Source: Deltaproteobacteria bacterium (GTDB taxonomy: Bacteria > Desulfobacterota > Desulfuromonadia > Geobacterales > Pseudopelobacteraceae). Taken from it: 13,527 bases of DNA. A program made the translations under genes and the position numbers. This document shows, in pieces, positions 7,119 to 13,295 of this stretch (position 1 is the first letter of the stretch; each line of letters begins with the position of its first letter). The stretch spans positions 1 to 13,527 of the forward strand of contig JACRCG010000349.1 in NCBI GenBank assembly GCA_016219145.1, read 5' to 3'. The notes under the pieces were generated by a model. It ran no database searches, was not told where the DNA came from, and worked only from the letters and a program-made list of their open reading frames with translations.

Positions 7119-7598
7119 ATGATTCTGAAAGAAACAGTACGTGGTTTTGTGTCGTTTGTTGCTGTCATGTTGTTTTGCATGCAATTTATTCTTCCGGTCA
7201 GTGCCGATGAGAATAAGCCTGAGACCCCTAAAGCACTGGACGGGGTAAAAGTGGTTTCGGTTGAAGATGTCAAAGCACTTATTGCAAAAAATGAAGCAAA
7301 GTTTTTTGATTTCAGGTCGGCAATCAACTACGGCAAAGGCCACATGCCTGGGGCAATCGCGCTCCCTTATAAAGAGAACAGCGAATTCAAGGCTGACTTT
7401 GATGCCTCAAAGGATGTTTTTGATATGAGCAAGCTTCCTTCAGACAAGAACACACAGATGGTTTTCTATAGTGACGGTCCTACTGGCTGGAAATCCTATA
7501 AGGCAGCTTTGCTTGCCCGCAAGGCAGGGTACAAGAGAGTCATGTGGTTCCGTGAAGGGACCAAGGCGTGGGAAGCCAAGGGAAATAGACTCCAGTAG
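7119..7598 (+). CDS. Exported rhodanese-like protein lacking the catalytic cysteine
   Basis: A 159-residue protein. Residues 1-29 look like a Sec signal peptide: a charged start (MILKETVRGF), a hydrophobic core, and a likely cleavage site VSA-DE after residue 29. The mature part is a single rhodanese domain with the substrate-side signature FFDFRSAINYGKGHMPGAIALPY (62-84) and the active-site loop VFYSDGPTGWKSYKAA (115-130). In active rhodaneses the loop begins with cysteine. Here that position is S118, and a second cysteine often found before the W in related CxGPxCW proteins is G123. The protein is therefore unlikely to transfer sulfur and may bind a ligand or partner instead (inference). 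The start at 7119 is preferred because GGAGG lies 6 bases upstream, inside the in-frame extension from 7104. It lies 52 bases before the chemoreceptor gene and may share its transcript. Confidence 0.88.
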   Translation: MILKETVRGFVSFVAVMLFCMQFILPVSADENKPETPKALDGVKVVSVEDVKALIAKNEAKFFDFRSAINYGKGHMPGAIALPYKENSEFKADFDASKDVFDMSKLPSDKNTQMVFYSDGPTGWKSYKAALLARKAGYKRVMWFREGTKAWEAKGNRLQ

Positions 7599-7650
7599 TC
7601 TGCTAGGCAAGGAATGCTAATGTCTTTGAGTATTAAGCGGTTACAAAAAA

Positions 7651-9741
7651 ATGCTTAAACCCTTAACCATAAAATATAAAATGATGTTGCTCACGTTGCT
7701 GGTTGTCACCTCAATGTCAGTTTTGGGAATTGCAGGTTACGTTGCGTTTTTGAAGGTCAAGCAACTCACCGCCGTCTCAAAAATGCTTGAGCGGCAAAGC
7801 ACCAACCTGCATGTCATCCTGCGTGGGATTACCGAAATAGTTCTGATTCCGGATAATCCGGAATCAGCGAAGATGGTGAGGCGTACTGCCGATTCATTCA
7901 AAAAAACCCTGACAGAGATTAAACAAACCTCCCGCAATGAAGGTCTTGTTGAACTTGTTGGAGCAACCGTTGATCCGGTATGGAAACCGGTGGAGGAGCG
8001 AATCCTACAGTTTTTAAAAATCGCTCGCCCCAATCCGGATGATGTTGATACGATGATCATATTCGGTAAGCTGTCTGCAGATACTGAAAAACTGCTAAAA
8101 GAAATTGACGAAATTCGGCAGGCTACTGAAGAGGATTCCAGAGAATTTATCTCAATAATCAGCATGGTAATGGGGGGGATATCCTGTTTGCTGATCGTCA
8201 TGACGGCTCTGATTCTGAACTCAATCTTTCGCTCGATAAGTGATCCGCTTACTGAAATTTCTTCTATCGCCGGAAAAATTGCGCAAGGGAATCTGACTGT
8301 TGAGCCTGTTGTGCGTGGCAATGATGAGATCGGCGTTCTTGCGACTGCTTTTCGAAACATGCTTACTAATTTGCGTGACATGATCAGTCGATCAACTGCT
8401 ATTTCATCAGAAATTTCTGATGCATCAGTAATAATTAATGAATCAACACTTCAGGTTTATGCCTCTGTAAAAATCCAATCAGAAGCTATACAATCCACCG
8501 CCAAGGCGGTTGAAAATGTTGACAGCTCTATTTCCCGGTTGCGTAACAGCACAAATGACCTGTTTGACGCTGCTACCATGACATCTGCCATATCCACTGA
8601 AATGGCCGCATCAATTGCCGGCGTTGCCGATAACGCCTCAATGCTTGATGAGCATTCCAGTCAGGCATTTTCCGACGTAAATGATATGGTCATATCTGGT
8701 AATGCCATTGAAAACAGTGTTGCAAAATTGAACATTGCTACCGAAGAAACATGTTCTTCGATTTTGCGGATTGGCGAGATGATCAAACGTATACAGGGAA
8801 GCGTGACACGCTCGGTTGTCCTCGCCGAGCAGGTCTCCTTTTCGGCCTCCCAGACCGGTATGGAGGCTGTCAAGCATGCCGAATCGGGAATTCATGTTAT
8901 AAAAGAGCAGGTTGGCTTGCTTGCTGAAGTGGTGAATCGTCTTGGAGCCAAATCGTTGCAGATTGGAAAAATAATTACCGTCATAGAGGACATTGCTGCA
9001 CAGACGAGGCTATTGGCTTTGAATGCAGCTATTCTGGCTGCTCAGGCGGGGAAGCATGGCGTTGCTTTTGCTGTCGTTGCGCATGAGATCAGAATGCTTG
9101 CTGACAGCACTTTTCTCTCAACAAAGGAGATAGTTGATGTAGTTACCTCCGTTCAGAAGGAAACCACTTCCAGTGTTCAAATGGCTGAAAAAGGTATCAG
9201 GGTCGTCAACACCGGAATAGAATTGATAGACAAAGTCAGGATGTCGTTGGAGGACATAGCGGCAAACTCGTTAACATCCACTGAAATGTCTCGCGCAATT
9301 CAACGGGAAGCATTGGAGGAAACTGCCGTCATTGAAAAAATCATTTTATCAGTTGATACACTGAGGGAGCAGATTGTAAAGATTTCCAGGTCTATTTCGA
9401 ATCAGACCGTTGGAACGATTGATTTGAACACGCGCCTTGAGGAGGTAAAGGAAATTGCTCACAATATCGCACGCGCCACAAGCGAACAATCCGGCACAAG
9501 TCGTCAGATTGCTGATATAGCGGTCAGACTTACTCATCAGGTTGAGGAGATCAATGAATCCATAGATGTGCAGCGCGGAGAGAGCAGGCTGATCGTTCAG
9601 CAGATAGGGAACATCCGGGAATCGTCTTCAGGACTTGAAGCTTCGGCAAATAAACTGGAGTTGGCTGCTGAAGATCTGGAAAAAAAATCGGGTAAACTTG
9701 TTAAAAATATTGGAACGTTTTCTGTGGTTACCAAATATTAG
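7651..9741 (+). CDS. Methyl-accepting chemotaxis protein with divergent signalling tip
   Basis: A 696-residue transmembrane chemoreceptor. TM1 is at about residues 11-34, with a periplasmic sensor region of about 130 residues (35-166) that I cannot assign to a named domain. TM2 is at about 167-193. A HAMP domain follows (about 190-243; SDPLTEIS and GNDEIGVLATAFRNM), then a long coiled-coil hairpin. The tip region near 445-481 is clearly that of a receptor (QTRLLALNAAI, FAVVAHEIRMLADS). However, several residues that are nearly fixed in other receptors differ: R453 for Asn, L462 for Glu, Q465 for Arg, K468 for Glu and V471-A472 for Arg-Gly. No C-terminal CheR-binding pentapeptide is seen. No clear ribosome binding site precedes the ATG. 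By eye the gene is more AT-rich than the aminotransferase gene. The stop overlaps the convergent DUF2721 gene by 4 bases. Confidence 0.95.
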   Translation: MLKPLTIKYKMMLLTLLVVTSMSVLGIAGYVAFLKVKQLTAVSKMLERQSTNLHVILRGITEIVLIPDNPESAKMVRRTADSFKKTLTEIKQTSRNEGLVELVGATVDPVWKPVEERILQFLKIARPNPDDVDTMIIFGKLSADTEKLLKEIDEIRQATEEDSREFISIISMVMGGISCLLIVMTALILNSIFRSISDPLTEISSIAGKIAQGNLTVEPVVRGNDEIGVLATAFRNMLTNLRDMISRSTAISSEISDASVIINESTLQVYASVKIQSEAIQSTAKAVENVDSSISRLRNSTNDLFDAATMTSAISTEMAASIAGVADNASMLDEHSSQAFSDVNDMVISGNAIENSVAKLNIATEETCSSILRIGEMIKRIQGSVTRSVVLAEQVSFSASQTGMEAVKHAESGIHVIKEQVGLLAEVVNRLGAKSLQIGKIITVIEDIAAQTRLLALNAAILAAQAGKHGVAFAVVAHEIRMLADSTFLSTKEIVDVVTSVQKETTSSVQMAEKGIRVVNTGIELIDKVRMSLEDIAANSLTSTEMSRAIQREALEETAVIEKIILSVDTLREQIVKISRSISNQTVGTIDLNTRLEEVKEIAHNIARATSEQSGTSRQIADIAVRLTHQVEEINESIDVQRGESRLIVQQIGNIRESSSGLEASANKLELAAEDLEKKSGKLVKNIGTFSVVTKY

Positions 9742-10280
9742 TTGCCTGGCATTTGTGAATTTCCTCTGTATTTCTTCGTTCCCTCCTCTTCCAAAAACTC
9801 GATAAAATCAATGGATCGGTTGACGAACCGCAGGTTGAAACGACTCTCATACAACAGCAGCGCCGAGGCGATAAAAAGAAACAGTCCGCCGACCAGGGCT
9901 ATCAAGGTCGGTATCCAGACTGTATCAGAGCTGCCGTAGGCAACATTTGCAGCTATGGCGAGGCTGGAGGCTATGAACATGGCCGTAGCCGTGTAAAGCG
10001 ACACCATGGCCTTCTGAATAAGGGTCGCGCGACGTCTCTGGAGTTGGATCTGGCCGCGGAGATGTCTCATCCGCTCTTCGGGATGTGATATTTTACCCTC
10101 TACTATAGCTTCAACTTCTCCCTTCATCACATTCACCCTGTCAAATATGCGGCCCATGCGGGATGAAGTGGACAGTATCAGAGTGCCACAGGCTGAGATC
10201 AGTACTGCCGGGGTGATCATCGAAGTCAGTATGCGCGAGCTGGAGAGTGATTCTATAAGCTCTTTCTCGTGAATTTGCAT
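9738..10280 (-). CDS. DUF2721 membrane protein
   Basis: A 180-residue protein. The N-terminal hydrophobic segment contains MITPAVLISACGTLILSTSS (about 21-40), the hallmark of DUF2721. It is followed by RMGRIFDRV and a charged helix rich in Arg/Gln (QIQLQRRRATLIQKAM, about 77-92). Two more membrane helices follow (about 94-114 and 122-145), then an acidic, charged tail (FIEFLEEEGTKKYRG). The function of DUF2721 is unknown. It begins one base after the aguB stop (TGA, T, ATG), so it is almost certainly co-transcribed and probably co-translated with aguB. At its 3' end the stop codon overlaps the chemoreceptor stop on the other strand, leaving no room for a terminator between the convergent genes. 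Confidence 0.88.
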   Translation of the reverse strand: MQIHEKELIESLSSSRILTSMITPAVLISACGTLILSTSSRMGRIFDRVNVMKGEVEAIVEGKISHPEERMRHLRGQIQLQRRRATLIQKAMVSLYTATAMFIASSLAIAANVAYGSSDTVWIPTLIALVGGLFLFIASALLLYESRFNLRFVNRSIDFIEFLEEEGTKKYRGNSQMPGN

Positions 10281-10281
10281 A

Positions 10282-11169
10282 TCAGTTGTCCCTGAACCTT
10301 TTCAGAATATCTTCGTACCCATCAATCCTGCGGTCACGCAGAAACGGCCATATGCGCCTGACGTTCTCACTCCTCGCCAGATCAATATCAACCAGCAGAA
10401 TCTGCTCCGCATCTGTGGAAGCCTGTGCCAGAAACTCCCCCTGCGGACCGGCCGCAAAGCTGTTGCCCCAGAACTGGATACCCTCTCCGGATTTCCGCGC
10501 TGAAGTTTCAAAGCCGGTCCGGTTGACCGAAATGAGCGGCAATCCGTTTGCCACGGCATGTCCGCGCTGAACGGTAATCCAGGCCTCCAGCTGACGTGCC
10601 TGCTCTTCCGGGGTGTCAGCCGGATCCCAGCCGATGGCGGTCGGGTAGATCAGGATATCAGCCCCGGCCAGCGCCATCAGGCGGGCTGCCTCGGGATACC
10701 ACTGATCCCAGCAGACCAGCACGCCCAGATTGCCGACAGAGGTCCTGATCGGCGTAAAACCCAAGTCTCCGGGGGTGAAATAAAACTTTTCGTAAAAACC
10801 GGGATCATCCGGGATATGCATCTTGCGGTATTTTCCGGCTATCGTTCCGTCTGTTTCCAGAACAACGGCCGTGTTGTGATAAAGCCCGGCGGCGCGCCTT
10901 TCAAACAGCGAGGCTACAATCACCACCCCCAGCTCGCGGGCCAGCTCTCCCAGCGTTTTGGTCGAAGGGCCGGGTATTGTCTCGGCCAGGTCAAACAGTG
11001 CCGGGTCTTCCACCTGGCAGAAGTACAGGCCGGTATGCAGCTCCTGGAGCACGATCAGCGCAGCTCCGGAAGCCGCTGCCTGGCGGATCATCAAGATACT
11101 TTTCTCCAGATTTGCATCCCGGTCAACGCCGCATGACTGCTGGATCATGGCGGTCTTAAGTGTCGTCAT
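10282..11169 (-). CDS. aguB: N-carbamoylputrescine amidase (nitrilase family)
   Basis: A 295-residue carbon-nitrogen hydrolase. The catalytic triad is visible as E43 (VLQELHTGLYF), K116 (YRKMHIPDDP) and C153 (LVCWDQWYPEAARL). These motifs and the length fit N-carbamoylputrescine amidase, which releases putrescine, CO2 and ammonia in the cytosol. The adjacent agmatine deiminase gene supports this specific role over other nitrilase-family amidases. The start at 11169 overlaps the aguA stop as ATGA and begins MTTLKTAMIQQ, the normal family N-terminus. A longer in-frame form to 11205 would add 12 unrelated residues. A G-rich site (AGGGGG) lies 7 bases upstream. It is the second gene of a three-gene operon. 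Confidence 0.96.
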   Translation of the reverse strand: MTTLKTAMIQQSCGVDRDANLEKSILMIRQAAASGAALIVLQELHTGLYFCQVEDPALFDLAETIPGPSTKTLGELARELGVVIVASLFERRAAGLYHNTAVVLETDGTIAGKYRKMHIPDDPGFYEKFYFTPGDLGFTPIRTSVGNLGVLVCWDQWYPEAARLMALAGADILIYPTAIGWDPADTPEEQARQLEAWITVQRGHAVANGLPLISVNRTGFETSARKSGEGIQFWGNSFAAGPQGEFLAQASTDAEQILLVDIDLARSENVRRIWPFLRDRRIDGYEDILKRFRDN

Positions 11170-12191
11170 GGCAAGACCCCCTGCGGCAGCTGCATGGTAA
11201 CGCAATGCAAGGATCCGTGCTGTTCGAGCAAAGGCAGACAGTTGACGCCGATTGGTTCACGTCCCGGGAAAGCCTGCCCAACAAGCTCCAGCGCTTTCCT
11301 GTCGTTTTCATTATCCCCGTAGGTTGGCACCAGCACAGCACGATTGATAACCAGAAAATTGGCATAGGTTGCCGGCAGACGGTGGGCCTGTTCATCAAAC
11401 CTGGCAGTCGGCCAGGGGAGGGGGATCAGCCGATACGGTGAACCGTCGGGCGCAGTAAAGCCCTTCAATTCGTTTTCCATCAGTTTCAAAGGCTCGTAAT
11501 GTTCATCAAGCGGATGGTCACAGGCTTGATAGATGATGGTATTATCCGGGCAGAAGCGGGCCAGAGTATCGATATGGGAATCGGTGTCATCACCGGCCAG
11601 CCAGCCGTGATTAAGCCACAGTACTCGCTTGGCTCCTACCAGAGAGGCCAGCGCCTGTTCGATCTCGCTTTTGCCGAGTTGCGGATTGCGATTGGGTGAA
11701 AGCAGGCATTCTGCGGTGGTCATGATTGTGCCGAGGCCGTCACTCTCAATGCTGCCGCCCTCCATGATCAGGCCTATGGTGTTCAGATTCGGTTTCAACG
11801 CACCAAGCTGCCTGAGTCGTTTTGAAATCAGATTGTCGTGATTGGCCGGAAATTTAAGCCCCCAGCCGTTGAAACCGAAATCAAGCAAAACCGGCTTGTC
11901 GTTGAAGATAACGGTGATCGGCCCGAAATCGCGCGCCCAGGTGTCGTTGTTCGGCATCTCGCAGATCGTAACATTGGCGAGATCGACACCGGCGGCAACA
12001 AGATAGCCGGCAGCTGATGCAGCATGCGGGGCGGTCAGCAGCACCCGTTCTAAGCGGGTAATCTGACGTATGATCTCGGCAAACACAGGGCGGACATCGT
12101 CCAGGATATAGGCCCAGTCTGTTCCCTCATGCGGCCACGCCATCAGCACGCCGTCCTGTATTTCCCATTCGGCTGGTAATCGTGGATTCAC
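11166..12191 (-). CDS. aguA: Agmatine deiminase
   Basis: A 341-residue member of the peptidyl-arginine deiminase-like family. The substrate and catalytic motifs are in place: MAWPHEGTDW (17-26), NNDTWARDFGP (81-91), MEGGSIESDG (143-152), H206 in DTDSHIDTLARF, and the nucleophile C330 in GSLHCVTMQLP. It converts agmatine to N-carbamoylputrescine and ammonia, which AguB then completes to putrescine. No arginine decarboxylase gene is in the window, so the agmatine source lies elsewhere. The start codon is GTG with AAGGA 8 bases upstream. It is the first gene of the aguA-aguB-DUF2721 operon, and the upstream gap holds inverted repeats that may control it. Confidence 0.97.
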   Translation of the reverse strand: MNPRLPAEWEIQDGVLMAWPHEGTDWAYILDDVRPVFAEIIRQITRLERVLLTAPHAASAAGYLVAAGVDLANVTICEMPNNDTWARDFGPITVIFNDKPVLLDFGFNGWGLKFPANHDNLISKRLRQLGALKPNLNTIGLIMEGGSIESDGLGTIMTTAECLLSPNRNPQLGKSEIEQALASLVGAKRVLWLNHGWLAGDDTDSHIDTLARFCPDNTIIYQACDHPLDEHYEPLKLMENELKGFTAPDGSPYRLIPLPWPTARFDEQAHRLPATYANFLVINRAVLVPTYGDNENDRKALELVGQAFPGREPIGVNCLPLLEQHGSLHCVTMQLPQGVLP

Positions 12192-12273
12192 AGCAGTATT
12201 CCTTTTTGGTTATGTTATAAGCCGGTTTGTGTGGAGACAATCGAGACTTGTGATTCTTTTGAGCTCTGCAAGC

Positions 12274-12292
12274 GGTACATTCAGCATGTACC
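12274..12292. repeat. Short inverted repeat upstream of aguA, possible operator
   Basis: GGTACAT (12274-12280) and ATGTACC (12286-12292) are perfect 7-base arms around TCAGC. The centre is about 92 bases before the aguA start codon. The size and spacing suit a dimeric regulator's binding site, but a small RNA hairpin or chance are also possible. Confidence 0.4.
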
Positions 12293-12318
12293 TTCCGGTC
12301 GCAGAATAGCGTAAATAC

Positions 12319-12370
12319 AACATAGCGTCAAGGCGGCATCATACCAACATTAGAATGCTTGACGTATGTT
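12319..12370. repeat. Imperfect long inverted repeat in the aguA-hicB gap
   Basis: AACATAGCGTCAAG (12319-12332) is the reverse complement of CTTGACGTATGTT (12358-12370) apart from one inserted base, giving 13 pairs. The spacer is 25 bases. No T-tract follows, so it is not a terminator. The right arm also contains TTGACG, which with TATAGT at 12380-12385 resembles a plus-strand promoter, though with a short 15-base spacing. Confidence 0.45.
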
Positions 12371-12515
12371 TTCTTCGCATATAGTGTGACAACTGTTTTC
12401 ATCGAAAAGGCAAAGTATGGGTAACCTGTGCCGCAGAGCTTCCATCCTTCTTCCCGTTTTGCAAAGGGAGATAGAGGGGATTTGAGGGGTTGCCGCAGTG
12501 AACGATAGAATTTAC

Positions 12516-12557
12516 AAAACCCGCCCCAGTTGCCGATTTACGGCAGGGGCGGGTTTT
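12516..12557 (-). terminator. Strong bidirectional terminator after hicB
   Basis: AAAACCCGCCCC (12516-12527) pairs perfectly with GGGGCGGGTTTT (12546-12557). Inside, TGCCG (12531-12535) pairs with CGGCA (12541-12545) around ATTTA. It lies 40 bases after the hicB stop codon and ends the hicAB transcript. The symmetric A/T flanks let it work from either side. Confidence 0.9.
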
Positions 12558-12596
12558 CGTTTTTGATAAACCAGGGCAGGAATGTGATTTGGAAGC

Positions 12597-13013
12597 CTAC
12601 ACAAACCCTAATTCAAAGCGTTTGCCGAATACGCGGGCTATTTTTTCCAGGGTTTTGACAGTAGGGTTGGCTTTGCGGGGGTTTTCCAGGCGCTGATAGA
12701 CCTGATAGGAGATGTTGAGCTGCCGTGCCACTTCCGTTTGCGGACGATCGGCTCGCAGGGTACGCAGCATGATGGCAACTGCGATATGAGGGGCGACCGG
12801 GATGCTGTATGTTTGATTACCTGCAACGTTTGAAGGCGATGGGATGACAAAATTACGCTCAAAGTCGGCTTCAATGCAGCCGTTCATAGCTTCTTCGGCA
12901 TTATGGAGCGCCTCTTCCATCGTAGCACCGTATGTCATGACGTTTTCCAGATCAGGGAATGTGACCAGGTAGCCGTCGTCCTGTTTTTCTATATGTGCCG
13001 GATATGCGAACAT
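12597..13013 (-). CDS. hicB: HicB family antitoxin with C-terminal helix-turn-helix
   Basis: A 138-residue protein in two parts. Residues 1-50 are the HicB partial RNase H-like fold (GYLVTFPDLENVMTYG, then ATMEEALHNAEEAM), which binds and neutralises HicA. Residues about 82-135 form an XRE-type helix-turn-helix (TEVARQLNISYQVYQRLENPRKANP, then TVKTLEKIARVFG), which in this family binds the operator and represses the operon. It starts 6 bases after the hicA stop. Its ribosome binding site GGAG overlaps the end of hicA, so antitoxin translation is tied to toxin translation. A strong terminator follows. Confidence 0.95.
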   Translation of the reverse strand: MFAYPAHIEKQDDGYLVTFPDLENVMTYGATMEEALHNAEEAMNGCIEADFERNFVIPSPSNVAGNQTYSIPVAPHIAVAIMLRTLRADRPQTEVARQLNISYQVYQRLENPRKANPTVKTLEKIARVFGKRFELGFV

Positions 13014-13019
13014 GTTTAG

Positions 13020-13205
13020 TTACTCCTTTATGCCTGCCTTTTTCAGGATACCGTGGATAAGTCCTTTGGGCAGGTCGGTTGTACCGTGAATCGGAATGGG
13101 AACAGAACGGCAACCCTCGCGGGTCATTATGTGATGGCTGCCGGAGATGCGATCAAGCGACCAGTCATGTTCTTCAAGAAGCTTTTTGAGTTGTTTGCCG
13201 GTCAT
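13020..13205 (-). CDS. hicA: HicA family mRNA interferase toxin
   Basis: A 61-residue protein of typical HicA size. It begins MTGKQLKKLLEEHDWSLDR and carries the GSHHIM motif (22-27), whose second His-position (H24) is the catalytic histidine region of the family. It then ends with PKGLIHGILKKAGI. HicA has a double-stranded RNA-binding-like fold and cleaves mRNA when not bound by HicB. It precedes hicB in one operon. The key motif is intact, so the toxin is probably active. No ribosome binding site is seen before the ATG. The -10 box of a good promoter ends only 8 bases upstream, so the message is probably leaderless. Confidence 0.95.
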   Translation of the reverse strand: MTGKQLKKLLEEHDWSLDRISGSHHIMTREGCRSVPIPIHGTTDLPKGLIHGILKKAGIKE

Positions 13206-13213
13206 GGGTTGAG

Positions 13214-13241
13214 TTTATACAGCATATATGATGTGTGTCAA
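13214..13241 (-). promoter_or_regulatory. hicAB promoter with probable HicB operator
   Basis: On the minus strand TTGACA (13241-13236) and TATAAA (13219-13214) are separated by 16 bases, close to the sigma-70 consensus. The spacer contains the palindrome CATATATG (13223-13230), a natural candidate for binding by the HicB helix-turn-helix. The predicted transcription start falls at or within a few bases of the hicA ATG. Confidence 0.65.
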
Positions 13242-13295
13242 GAATAAACCTGGAATCGTGAGTCGGTTTTTTATCACTGAAAGGGAATGAGGTTT

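Larger units (their letters stand above)
12192..12596. other. Gene-free 405-base region upstream of aguA
   Basis: I see no credible coding region. The stretch holds the aguA leader, a short 7-base-arm inverted repeat (12274-12292), a longer imperfect inverted repeat (12319-12370) and the hicAB terminator (12516-12557). The aguA promoter must lie here. A TATAAC (plus strand 12213-12218) a little upstream of the GTG is a possible -10, but the matching -35 is poor. The part at 12440-12496 looks like intergenic repeat debris, with C/G-rich blocks around TTTTGCAAAGGGAG. Confidence 0.6.

Noticed and set aside
7737..8381. A 214-codon minus-strand open frame inside the chemoreceptor gene
   Set aside because: The composition is Ser/Arg-rich, as expected for an antisense shadow, and there is no ribosome binding site or family match.
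10558..11136. A 192-codon plus-strand open frame opposite aguB
   Set aside because: aguB has a full catalytic triad and operon context. The opposite frame is a by-product of its codon use.
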